Below, one piece after another: positions 12,845-24,200 of a DNA stretch of 64,000 nt. The position numbers were made by a program, and so were the translations under genes. The notes under the pieces are model-generated. The model had not been told where the DNA came from. It was given only the letters and a program-made list of their open reading frames with translations, and did no database searches. The first letter of the stretch is position 1. The number at the start of each line of letters is the position of its first letter. This DNA comes from Albugo candida (lineage: Eukaryota; Oomycota; Peronosporomycetes; Albuginales; Albuginaceae). Location of the stretch: positions 1-64,000 of the forward strand of contig CAJNAR010000147.1 in assembly GCA_905220665.1 (NCBI GenBank), in the 5' to 3' direction.

Positions 12845-13226
12845 AGACTACTATTTCTATTCTCTAAAAACTGCGCAGAGGCATCAGAGCTTTTTAGGTT
12901 TCGGCATCTGTTACATTTTAGCATACTAAGTCGCATTTATCGCTTGCAATATGTGAGTATTGGTGGTGTATTCAACATGTGCGTGTTTGTGTTGTATGCA
13001 AATATGCTGACTCGATGCATAATCTACAATGCACTTTCTCGTCACAATATTTGTCGAGCTATCAAGTACTTAACACATCTGAATGTCCTCTCATGATACT
13101 CTGTCCTTCCGAAATAGTCACTCAGCATGTTGTAAAGGTTACATTTTCCGTAGCTTGACTACTCAGCACATGTGAGCGTACTTTCGCATAAAATGGAGAG
13201 ATTTTAGTTTTCAGTGGTGCGTGGTT
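12845..13226. repeat. Tandem duplication, copy B
   Basis: Second copy of the unit at 12,372-12,730, separated from it by about 115 bp of unrelated sequence. It differs by scattered substitutions plus an insertion of roughly 25 bp near 12,960-12,985. It ends just before the pepsin-like pseudogene starts. Confidence 0.9.
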
Positions 13227-13237
13227 TTTTCAGCTAT

Positions 13238-13779
13238 CACTATGTACTGGGATGACAGTCAAGGCGGGCCGGTACAAATCTCAATCATTTAAAAAAATCA
13301 TGCAGAGTCCACAACAAAATATCTTTGAGGAAAGCCCACCTTCACGAGTATGTTACCCATCCGTGCAGATCCGTACGAATGGATAATCAAAGTTGGCGAT
13401 AGCAGTGCCGGCACAAACGGAAACGTATTTTTTGATTTTAAGAACGCTCACAGCCAGTTCCCGGAAACGGCATATTCCCTATTACAGGAAGCAATTCATG
13501 GAAGATATAGTTTCTTTTTTTAACTATTTCGACTGTCACAGAATCACCGAACTTCAGATGCCGAAATTTACGTTCAGCGATAACTTTGGTAAGCAAACCT
13601 TTGTATTCTCAAAGAAAAATCATTTTGGGAAGATAAACAACAAGAAATGCTTTTTTGCCGTTCAAGCGAGTGGCAATAGTGATTGGTTCATTGGCGCTGC
13701 GCTTATCAAGACTCACCATATTGAGTTCGGAATTAACGGCGTTGACAAGTACACGATTGGCATCACTAAACCTGCTTAA
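13238..13779 (+). pseudogene. Pepsin-like secreted protein, frameshifted paralogue of the gene at 29.9 kb
   Basis: Homologous to residues of about 100-275 of the intact protein at 29,904-30,764. Segments lie in three frames. WDDSQGGPVQI (from about 13,240) corresponds to WDEASIRPIMQI. MLPIRADP, then NVFFDFKNAHSQFPETAY (about 13,351-13,495), corresponds to KMLRITAS and VVDFDFSQFHSQFP. From about 13,500 to the TAA at 13,777-13,779 the frame gives FDCHRITELQMPKFTF, KKCFFAVQ, WFIGAALIKTH and YTIGITKPA. The upstream half and signal peptide are absent or unrecognisable. The frame that could be called as an ORF begins at TTG, not ATG. The C-lobe pepsin pattern (Cys...LP...F...Cys...W-IG) persists, but the position of the catalytic Asp-Thr-Gly reads FDF. 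Broken and most likely not expressed as a protein. Confidence 0.8.
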
Positions 13780-14510
13780 ACCTTAGCACCAAACGGTCCG
13801 ATAAATGATCAAAATAAATAAATGAGATTTACTTTTTCTTCTGTCGACAAGGATTTTACCTTGACATTCAAAGTATCATATAATATTGTGTGCTGCCGCT
13901 GTATAGCCGAGGAGTAGAAATCTATATTGTGCACGCTAACCTGATGCTGCACTGCGGACTGATTTTATTACTTTGTAGCCAATTTACTAATCTTTTTATC
14001 ATCCATCATCGTATACATTCAGCAGATATGATACCTTTTTTTACCGTAAATGGGTCATTTGACCAGTCTTCTCATACCCAGACAATTGGAGCGCCGGAGA
14101 GAGTGTGATCATTTTTTGTATTTGATTAATAAGACGTGTAGTTATCAATCATTTTTATACACGTTCTATACTAGTACGCTTTTCACATACCTTGCCGTGA
14201 CCGCATTTGTTTCCAAACAAGTTTGACGCGCTCCATGAACGGTGGACAATTACTGGTCTAGTTGCGGGGGCCAAGCGAGTGCAGCGTCATTTGTCAATAG
14301 CCAAATAGAAGTAGCTTGATACCGGTGAACTTCAAAATAACTTGCAGAAGATGAAGTGCTCAGCATTGAACCGCACAAGGCTTGGTATTCGTATTGAAAA
14401 TGTAGCAAGACAATAGTGAGCAGCTGGACGTTGACATGGCTGCAATTTTGGTGTCTATTCGATGGAGCTTGATCGAAATACGCGTCGTATTGCAATTGTG
14501 AAGTGACGAA
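13238..14510. repeat. Segmental duplication, copy 1 (partner ~30,200-31,520)
   Basis: Homology with the intact pepsin-like locus goes beyond the coding region. After the stop codons both copies share a TTTT.CTTCTGT.[GC]ACAAG block (13,836-13,851 and 30,791-30,808) and TATCATATAAT/TATGATATAAAAT. Further on they share GCATTTGT..AAACAAGTTT (about 14,203 and 31,170), then CAATAGTGAGCAGCT / TAATAGTGAGCGGCT (about 14,411 and 31,411) and AAATACGC...ATTGCAA (about 14,476 and 31,477). Gene and 3' flank were therefore duplicated together at DNA level and have since diverged. Confidence 0.65.
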
Positions 14511-17500
14511 AAATACCTTTCCTAACCATGAAAAGCGGATCTCAAGTCAGAAAAAACTGGAGAACTCGAGCGGTTACATTTAAACCAAAGGATGCCTCGT
14601 ACGTGTCAAATGATACGTTTGATCCTTGTAGGATGATTGGACTGCGATTTTGCAGGTACTTTAGATAAAGCACACGGGTCATTGTCTAACAGACTAAAGA
14701 CTCAAAGACACGACAAAGTCGGGTTTTAAGTGCATACCAGGACCTACTGCAAGTTGGAAGATATCCAGGAAGCGATGACTTTAGACAGCGGTATCAGAAT
14801 ATCAAGATCAATCTTACACAACCAGATATCCTTGTTGGACGCAAATACACTGAGATATATGACCATATGAGAACCAAATCAGCATCATCGAGCATACATA
14901 AATGTAACGCACTTGAATTGGCAAATATTTGCGCGGTATACAATATGGCATTTACTGCTGCATAATGCGAAATAGGGCGCTATTTTGTTTTTTTAGAAAT
15001 TCGGTACGAGAGTAACTCTTCGTATAATCATGCAAATAGATTCTGGCTGTTTCACACGTTACTCGCTTATGTCTTTTTTTTATTAACGAATCGAAGTAAG
15101 ATAGAAGAGGAACATTCATGGCATAGGGTGCCACAGTCCGCAAGTGATTTTTTCATACATCAAGTACAGGAATAGTGATAAATATCCGATGAAAGCGTAA
15201 ATATTGTTTTCGTTTTTGAAATAAAAGAACGCTACCGTTCTTTAAATATAGTCAGCCATCTGATATCGCAAAAAGAAGCAAATGTCGAGTGCTATATCAG
15301 TGTGTGTTTGCTTGGTTGTGATTATGGTTCCGAGAACATCGCCGAACGTGGAGGAAAAATAGCGCGTGCCGAGTCGTCAAAGCGAGAGCGGTGTTTTTTC
15401 CGTCTTTTATGTTTGTCTTTAATGCTACTTAGGTCATCAAGAAAACTTCCGAGGAGCTCGCTTAAGTTCTGCCTTCACCTACTGATGTATTTTAGATTTC
15501 AAAAAGCGGGAATAAATGACAAGAATGATAGCTCGATTTATAGTTTGATCACTCATACGTTATCGTACCAGTAGTAACACAACCGATGGAAAGAGGCTGA
15601 TCAACTGCGCCTAACAATTATTCGCACCTTTTCGACCGTGACGAAATCAGAAGTATTTATAAACACGTATACTTATGATGGCACCTGATTCTCGAAATAT
15701 AACGAATACTGAAACGAAAAGAACGATCTGTTTCATGAAAATTTACTCCTGCAGTTCCCAAAATATCGCTCCGATCAAGCATGCATCATTTACTGCATCA
15801 ACTGGTCATTCTAATATTGCTTTTTCCCACGAAGGAAAAAACAATTTTTTCTGGATATTACGGCTAACCTATCAAGTTGACTTTTGAACGTCAGCATTCT
15901 CCCGCAGTTTGATCTTCCTCTCTCTCCTAGAGTGTCTCTTGTACCGACTCGTTCGTTTCTCTTTCAAGAAGTCAAAGCGACCTCGCAGTTTGCAAAACAA
16001 CTCAAGCATTAACTTTCCAAGAACGCCTTGTACATGTACGAGATCAAGCGAGTGGACAATGCACCAGGATTAGAATCGAAATGAAAAAAAGGGCCATGAC
16101 TGCTCTTTTTTGTTGATCCATGCTTCTTTACACTACGTGGACCTGAGTTGTCGATGTTTTGGTAGCAACCTATCAGATACGAGCTTACAACTTGATAGCA
16201 TGCTCGGAAAGTTTTCGGAACCATGATCTTGATGAAGAAGCACACTTGTAGAAGCCAACATTCTCATGTCAAAAATCAAGTAGACTACAACAGACGTAGC
16301 GTTGATGTGACATCTGAATCAGATTAGAATTGGAACTTCACTCTGTATACAAATCAACAATGATAGCAATACAGAGTTGCCTGCTTGATAGGTATGAAAA
16401 TTGTCAAGTTCAACGAGATAGTAGCTCGTTTGCATAGATCAAAGCCGCGTGTATGAAATCAATTACTAAGAACAAATAATTGGGATTTCACATCACGAAG
16501 CAGAAGAAGAAAAGCTCGAACTCATCTTTGCGATATAATTTGGTGCACTTATAAGCAATAACGAGGAGTCAACATAAGACATATCGAATTTATTGCCATT
16601 ACTATCGCAACCTGATACCAGGTGAGGATTCCAATCGCAGAAACGAAATAGGAGATTGGAAAGATTCCGCTGTTTCGTTTCACAGCATCAGTTTGTATTC
16701 CCGTACTAATCCGCGTGGTATTTTACAAAGACAACGCATACCGTTTTCTGTCATCGGATGCTTGAGGAAAAGAAACGCAAGCTATTCGTCTTGACATAGT
16801 GACGTTTTGACTCATTTTGCACCATTCACTTTGCAAGCTAACAAAAAAATAGAAGTGGTTTTGTTTCTAAAATGGTGAGCTTTCACCTGTTCAATATTGT
16901 ATCTCGCTTCGTAATGAATCACAGTCACACAAGCCCGATAGCTACATAGATTAGCTTCTTTCAAGTGACAGTAAGGTTACGACAGATAGCAACGCCTTTA
17001 CAGATACCGAAACAAAGAAAGAGGACGCTGCTTTTTCTTACTGTACGAATATTGATTCTATCGGACGTATGATAGTTGTGAGACCTTCTCCTCTGTGAAG
17101 TCTTGCAAATTGGGGTGAGAAATATACAGGTTTGAAATTGACTTGAATCACTGGACAACTCTGGCTTATACCGTTCTTGCAAATAGCTTGCTCATGACGC
17201 AATGAGAAGCAGTGTGAAGTGTGATAGCACAAGAACTGCTGTCATGTCCAGAGGGGTTTTTGGTGAGCGCCACTGTGTTAGGAAAAGGAGGAGTGACCTC
17301 AGTGATACTATGTGACAAACAAGTCAATAGACTATCGTTCGACGTCTTCACCTGGCCAGTATCATTATTGCGGGTCAAAAATGAACAAACGAGGATGGAA
17401 CGCTTTGTATCTATGTAGATTTTGATCCAAAAGCGGACAACAAGAAGGTCTGTTTAGAAGAGTGGTTGGTTGCGTGTGTAAAGAGACTAATACAAGGCAA

Positions 17501-17548
17501 AGACATGATTCTTATGGAAAATTGCTTCATTTGCGAACTTTCGACACC
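14511..17548. other. Decayed subtelomeric stretch
   Basis: About 3 kb with only short frames, most of them non-ATG. A 65-codon plus-strand frame at 17,221-17,418 (containing GFLVSATVLGKGGVTSVILC) looks somewhat coding-like but starts at GTG and has no recognised family. No RNA gene or mobile element seen. Confidence 0.4.
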
Positions 17549-18235
17549 TCATTTCTCAAATCTACTTGTACGATTTCCAGATGTGAGACCATCACAGACA
17601 ACGATGGAATGAATCTTGTCCATTTCAAGACAAAGTTTTGTTTCGTCTTCGTACCTGGTGTATGGACCCTTCGATTCAGCAATGCAATTTTCAAGAGACG
17701 GAGCGTATGTCATATTGAATGGAAATCCTTCCTGATAAATGAACGCCACATTCCGGAACAGGTGTCCTTTATTCTCGCAAGTGGGTGTTGCCAATTTGTT
17801 AGTCTCCTCATACTGTGTTTCAATGCTACATCCATTTATTGTGGTAAAACCAGGATCCATTTTCGGAAATTCTTCTCCGTAAATACTGCTTCCTGCTCCA
17901 GTAGTAAACTCTGCTTTGCCAGTGTCCACGTTAAAGAATTCGCACTTGACTTTTTCACATAGGCTTGTTTCAATGATGTTGTATGCATTAGCACTTAACA
18001 CCTCCATTGAAAGGACGTTGTCGCACATGCAGACGTTGTCTGCAAGTATCGTAAGCATACTTTCAGGATTCGTGATTCTGACCGAGGTATGAGGATAACG
18101 AGTGACATGTTTCGGCGTAGTGCCAACTAGCCAAAGGATGCTAAAATGATATGGAAATATAGGTTCGACATTGCGATGGTTGGTGTTGATGATCTTGAGA
18201 GAATCTTGAAGAGCGAGGTAACATTGTCTGGGCAC
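17549..18235 (-). pseudogene. Cys-rich, probably secreted protein, frameshifted at the signal peptide
   Basis: An open frame of 228 codons on the minus strand. Its downstream ~170 residues are cysteine-rich (CMCDN, LCEKVKCEF, NGCS, TPTCENKG, ENCIAES, KLCLEM, VVCDG), as in small secreted extracellular proteins. Its own N-terminus is not a signal peptide. In the adjacent frame an ATG at about 18,170 begins MSNLYFHIILASFG, a good hydrophobic secretion leader that hits a stop at once. Joining the two needs a one-base shift near 18,125-18,135. I infer a secreted protein gene broken by a single indel, or a sequencing error in an intact gene. The family is not recognised. Confidence 0.45.
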
Positions 18236-18429
18236 TGTGCGTGTTGGTTGAGCAAAAAATAAGGTCTGGAGTTTTGACGTTGTCAGTAAAGAAATTGAAT
18301 TCGTGAGTTACAAATATATGAAATGCAGAGTAAGACGAATGCATACTCAAATGGTATAGAGCATGCTCACCTAAATATTGCTGGAATCTAGTTTAATCAA
18401 GTAATTATTTTGTCAAGGATTTAAATACA

Positions 18430-18648
18430 CTGTTTAACTGGTTGTTTAACTACCTTCCTTATCCTATCATGAGCCCCTGACCGTGTGAATATCACTTAAG
18501 GCTGACTTCAGACCTAGGGAGGCAGATATTTTCCAAGCTTATTGCTTGGGTGGGCTCAAACCGCTGTCCACACTGCTGGGGATCAAACTAACGACCTCCG
18601 GTCGGGGGTCCGTGCGCTCAAGTGCTTAACCGACTGAGCTGGGTACGA
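18430..18648 (-). mobile_element. tRNA-derived SINE-like repeat
   Basis: Read on the minus strand from about 18,648 it opens with a tRNA-like Pol III promoter. The A-box-like CAGCTCAGTCGG is followed about 41 bp later by a B-box-like GTTTGATCCC, each one mismatch from consensus. No acceptor-stem partner is found, so it is not a functional tRNA. A tRNA-unrelated body follows towards 18,430. A shorter copy of the tRNA-like part lies at 35,841-35,884 on the plus strand. tRNA-derived SINEs are known in oomycete genomes. Confidence 0.5.
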
Positions 18649-18742
18649 TGACTTCTCAATTTGCCGGATACTAAGTAACCCGCTAATTTAGTAAGAAAAC
18701 TTCGAAAAAACAACTTTTTTCAACTCTTTCCTCTCGAAAACA

Positions 18743-21255
18743 ATGGTTCAAGGCGACATATCGACACAACCCAGGGTGCTAGCGTCCACTTGTAGTGACG
18801 TGGCAACCCTCATAAGTCACCCAGTATTGGGTGATTGCATGATTGTTGATGAGTCGTCACCCTTGTGTGATGACGTGGAAAGTACCCCCACCCCCAGTGT
18901 GACGGTACAGGGTAATACCGGAACTACCGGTGTAGGATGTGGTACCGGTGGTACATGTGGTACTGTCGTTGCCTCGTCACAGGGTGACCCAAAGAAAACT
19001 GCAACTGCAAGTGTGGACAACACTAGAAGTCTCACTCTTGCTGACATTATCAAGTCGCAGGAGTCCTTGCGTAAGGACCAGGCTAGAGCTCGGGCGAAAT
19101 TTATGCGTGGATCTCCCAAAGCCGAAAGCCTCGGATATCGAGGCCATGCTGCAGCTATATGCTGATGGAGAGCATCCGGATTGGTCTGTTTAGTCTGCGA
19201 AACTGGAAGCAGCAAGACCTTTCCAAATCCGGAAAGCAACCTTCCCGATGGTGTTGGAGACGGGCCAGTCCTTGACCCGTACTCCAAATGGGAAAATTTT
19301 ATCCTCTCTGATGCGAGACCACGGCAATCCGGTCTTTGAAAGCCTACTGGAGAGCCGGTCAATTGCTCAGGTATCTAAAATGCCTGGGTGAAACATCAAG
19401 GTAATGGTCACCACGGCGGATGCCTGCCACCAGTTGGAGTGTCAGCCGGTGACTATCCTTGGGAAAAAGTTCTTTTTTCGGGAGTTTGATACTCTTGAAA
19501 CAAAATACTACCTCGATGTCTTCGGTGTCGGCGTGAAGGAAGAACGGAATAACATTCTCCGCTCTCTTCACAAACTCGGGTGTCAAGTGGTATATGACAC
19601 CTTTCGCGAGACAGTTCCCACTAAAGAAGTGGTGATCTCGACATGGAGAGTCTACTTTGGCTGTTCGACGTGTCCCCAACAACTGGTTCGAGTTGGTAAA
19701 GTGATTGAACAAATCGCTTACGACAAGCAGCTCTAGCCAGTACGGGGTAAGAACGCTCCTATTCCAACGGAACGACCACGTTTTGGCCAACGTGGTCCTT
19801 ACTGCTTGGATTTGGGTGCTGCATTAGCCTCGGGAACCCGGCAACAACCAAAGGAAAACAAAAGGAACACCAACAACAAAAAGCCAAACACAACTCACAC
19901 TCAGCCTCAGAATCAAAAACAAGCAAAACCGCAACAAGCAAAACAAAAACAAACAACCACGCCAAAGACAGCCGCGGTGGTCCCAAAAAAGGTGGAGAAG
20001 CCAGTTCAAATTCAGGAATTGGAGACGAAGCGACCGGAGCGAGAAAATTCTGACCAAATTTCGTTGGAGCTCAACAGTCCTCCCTCTATCTCGCCACCAA
20101 GGTCACCAGACTTATCTCAGCCCACTCCCCCAATCCTACATTTGAATAAGTCAATCTTCTTCCCATCCACGGGTGGAGAAGGATGGTGACACATAGATGC
20201 AGTTGCCACGGACACGAGGAAAGCGTAATCGAATTGAGTCGTTCGACCAAATGGTTTCCAATGCACCACCTCGTGCGCTCCCAACGTTGGCGACAAGCAA
20301 TAACTTTTCTGTGCTCGCAACAATGGAGGTGAAAGTCGAAGAAGTTCAAGCGGTTGCCAATCCGGCGCATGGCAACCGCATTCAAATTATTCCCGTGAAA
20401 GCACGGATGCCAAAAGAGATAGCCACTTCGAAGGATGCGGCACACTTTTATAAGAAGCGTCATTCAACGGTGGAAAAAGCAGAGCGACCAACTCGCATTG
20501 GTGAAATCGGAGAGCTCATGGAAATGGATTCCAAAAGTGCACTCCACCAGCTTTGACCGGACAAGCTGGTTCAAGCCAATGCGTGCATCCCTCATGTGCG
20601 TCGGCTGGTACAATTTCGTACTACCCCGAACCAAATCATCCGGGCAGCATTAGATCATCCCATCACTATGCATGGGGTGCTTATTTCATGCATGGAGTCG
20701 AATGATTCTGCGTTGGACGAAGTAGCACATCTACTTCTGATCAATCGCGTTTTTGCAGCGCGCAATCTCGGTGAATATGTCACGTTTACGACGCGATGGA
20801 ATCGCCACGTTGGTGGAAAAGTTCCCTCAAAGCGAGCTGTATTGTTCGAGAAAGTGATGCCGTGGTGGAAGTCAGTGCCGGACACTGTTCACGGTGTGAC
20901 CCGGGCGACCAAAGCGCTCGCAATATTGGAACTATTATTTATGTCTGCTGCCCCGACATTTTACACAAACCATCACTGGATCCACTATCTCACCGATAGA
21001 CCAGTGATTTGGATTCCGGGTCACCATTGTCGTTTACTCCCAATCAATGTGCTCATCTTGTTGTTACGCTCCGATGTGGGCATAAAATGTTGGTCTCAAT
21101 GGTTTGGTGGTAAATGGCAGGGACTTCTCTGTGGCGATATCGGTGAGCTCTCAGTCAATCTCAGATTTTTCCCAGAAGAGGAAGCAACACTTCAACTCTC
21201 AAAAGAAGATGGAGAAATGAGGCTGATTGACGGTCCACTTCAGCTTGAATGCTAA
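18743..21255 (+). pseudogene. LINE copy 1 ORF1 (nucleic-acid-binding-type protein), broken
   Basis: Starts at ATG 18,743 (MVQGDISTQPRVL) about 90 bp into the element. Comparison with copy 2 shows that ORF1 originally ran to the TAA at about 21,255 (QLEC end), about 830 codons. Here it is split by a frameshift near 19,130, stops such as TAG at 19,191 and TGA at 19,389, a TAG at 19,735 and another frame change near 20,170-20,190. Recognisable blocks are a conserved fold around FFREFDTLETKYYLDVFGV, an Arg-Gly segment (RPRFGQRGPYCLDLG), a low-complexity Gln/Lys/Thr linker (19,850-20,000), then a second conserved globular block (20,400-21,255). In L1-type elements ORF1 binds element RNA. No named domain was recognised here. 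Confidence 0.75.
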
Positions 21256-21276
21256 GGGCTCCTCGATTATTTCAAC

Positions 21277-24200
21277 GTGGAACAATTCTCAGCACTCACG
21301 GTGAATGTTAATGGATTTCATAAAAATGGTCATCTTTTTATCGGCCACATCCTATCACAACACTCCATTTGTTGTGTTCAAGAAACCAAGTTTCACGATC
21401 GCAACCAACTGGACTCAATTCAGCTTTTAGTATTCTCAAAAATGCAGCACAAAATGTTTGTCAATGACCACAACAGTGCTTTTCTCCATCCGACTTCATG
21501 ACAATCCTTCGTTCGGACTTTCCCGGTTATGAAACAGCTGAAGAACTCACCGATCGAAGCATTCGAAATCGTTATTTGGTTCTGCGTCTTCTCATTCACG
21601 ATGCACCGGTGTATATTCACAATGTATATGCACCGGTCAAGGCCGAGGAACGAGTGGGTTTTTATGAGTTATTGCTTTCCAACACTTTCGAATCGACCGC
21701 AACACATATCGTATTTGGTGATTTCAACACACCACTCGATCTAGCTATCGATGCTTCGAGTGAAACAATTCGACACGAACCAAGTCGATTAGCGTGTTTG
21801 GAATGGATTTCACAGTTGGGTGTGGTAGACGCTTGGCGAATCCAACATCCGACTGGAAAAGTATTTACAGGACCATTACCGCGCAAGAATCGACTTGAGG
21901 ATATTTGCATGTCGGAAGTGCTATTCAATATGGTATACAAAACCTCTGAGTATTTTCGTCCACGACATGCCGGAGATCATCCGGCACAAAAAGTAACTTC
22001 TGCAAATCCAACTCAGTCTCCGGGTCGAGGATATTGAGAATGTTGATTACGACTATTTGAGTATTCTAAAGTTGTCGAAGCAATCAAATTGGAAGCGATT
22101 TTGGTGCTCGAACAGTTACGGACAACTTCGAATCCCGGTAAAATGTGGGAAAGTTGGAAGACGAAAATCAAGAAACAGCTTCAAAGCATTGAACAAAAGG
22201 CTGCAAAAGATAGCCGACGTGATGTTGAGTCTAGCCAACGTGTTTTGGAAGTCGCAGCAGCTCGATATCGCATCCAAGACACCAATGAGTCACGGTATTT
22301 TTACGAATCGAGTCTCCAACAATTTAGAATTTCAGTCGAAAACAACGCGAAATACAACCAAGATGAAAGCTTCGACCATCACGTGAAGCATATGGAGAAC
22401 TCGTCCAAGCATTTTTTGCGCCCTCCGGATAGTTCTTGTCGTCGAGTGCCGATCGAAAATGTCATCAAAAAATGCGGTGCCGTGACATCGAACCCGAGGG
22501 AGATTATTGACGAATTCAGAGATCATTGGGGTGGTGTCATGGGCTCTGTTTATAGCTCTCAGACCGACTCAAATGTTCCAAGTGAAAGAGAGCAAAAAAA
22601 GTTACTCGATTCGATTCAAGTTTCACTTGCCTCAGCAGAGCAAGACCGTCTCTCCACTCGGTTAAGTACGACCGAGATGGCGGAAGCGATCAAGCACATG
22701 CGGAGTAGTTCTTCTCCAGGTATGGATGGACTACCAGCTGCATTTTATCAGCTCGATCCGGAAACGTTTGGCGAGTGTCTGAAGATCGTGTTCGAATATC
22801 AGCTGGTACGAGGAATTTTACTCCGATCACAACGTCACTCAGCAATCACACTTTTATACAAAAAAGGATCACGAAGTGATCCTGTCAACTATCGCTCGAT
22901 CGCCCTGCTTTGCGTCGATGTGAAAGTACTTTCAAAAGTGTTGGCGTATAGATTGCAACGTTTTTTGCCAAAATTGATCCATCAAGATCAAAAAGCATTT
23001 GTGCGAGGAAGGTCGATGCATCACCATATTCGACATCTCACCGACATCCAAGACTCGGTCACTCATTGTGGTGAGGAAGCTTATGCGACTTTTCTCGACT
23101 TTGAGAAAGCTTATGATCGAGTCAATTGGACGTACATGTTTCGCGTTTTGGAATAAACGGGCGTTGGAAAACATTTATCGACTGGGCTCGTCTTTTGTAC
23201 ACTACCACAAAGGCGCAGTTGATGATTAATGGAAATATCACACCGTCCATCACACCACAACGTGGAGTCAAACAATCTATCAGCATTACTTTTTCTGATG
23301 ACGATCAAACCTTTGGGAAATTTACTTCGTCAACATGAAGAACATGGCATTTGGATTAATGGCGCGACTGTCGCAACTGGATTATTTTTTGCGGACGATT
23401 CGACATTGCTTTCGGAGACATCCAATGGTGTTTTGACGCAACTCGAACTCGTCCAAGTCTATTGCGATGGATCGGGTTCGAAACTCAACTTGAATAAATC
23501 ATCCTTGCTCTCGTTGAATCGGACCAAGCCATGTCCACGTATTCCCAACTTGACCATAATGGGTCCGGAGAATTCGGTCAAGTACTTGGGTATCCCGTTC
23601 GGCCAAAAACCAACTCACTCGATGGTTATTTCAACTCTCGACAAGCGTTTTTACGATGGGTTTGGTGTATGGTTTCGACGAGCAAGAACTGTTCGTGGTC
23701 GACTACTGGTTGCGCAGACGATGATTTAATCAGGTCTGTGACATTACACGATGCACGTGGACATACCAGCAATGACTATTCGACAGTGGCAATCGATGTT
23801 AAATCGATTTGTGCTTGGTCGAAAACACAAAAAAGATTCAAAAGATGTTCCCTACTCATCAAAGAGTTTTTATATCTTCACCGACAAGATGGTGGACTAC
23901 AAGTTCTTTTTTTGGTGGGAAGCTTAAAACTACAACGTAGTCAATTCCTTCAGCAGTTCGCATCCGACGCATCAACAATCTTTCCTGCGAATTGGACAAC
24001 TGCTTCGACGGAATTATTACAACTTATCCAACCTTCCTTTGGAACACACAAGCCGATGGATATATTCACCATCGCACCACATCGATGGGAAAATGGTTCA
24101 CTGGGAAAGCACATCTTCATGGCGAAAAAACGCATTCAAAATGTGGCATCAGATGAATTGGAGCATTTCAATATCAGACTTAAATGTTTCACAACGCCGT

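Noticed and set aside
13393..13779. 128-codon ORF as an independent gene
   Set aside because: Its first codon is TTG, its first ~35 codons are in the wrong frame relative to the homologous protein, and only its second half matches the pepsin-like family. It is part of a pseudogene.
18535..18648. A functional tRNA gene on the minus strand
   Set aside because: A- and B-box-like motifs are present, but the acceptor stem has no partner and a second, truncated copy exists. A tRNA-derived repeat is the better reading.
20197..21255. A separate middle gene between LINE ORF1 and ORF2
   Set aside because: Comparison of the two copies shows that the frame joins ORF1 upstream (DGD...KRNR-E) once copy-specific stops are discounted, so it is the ORF1 C-terminal half.
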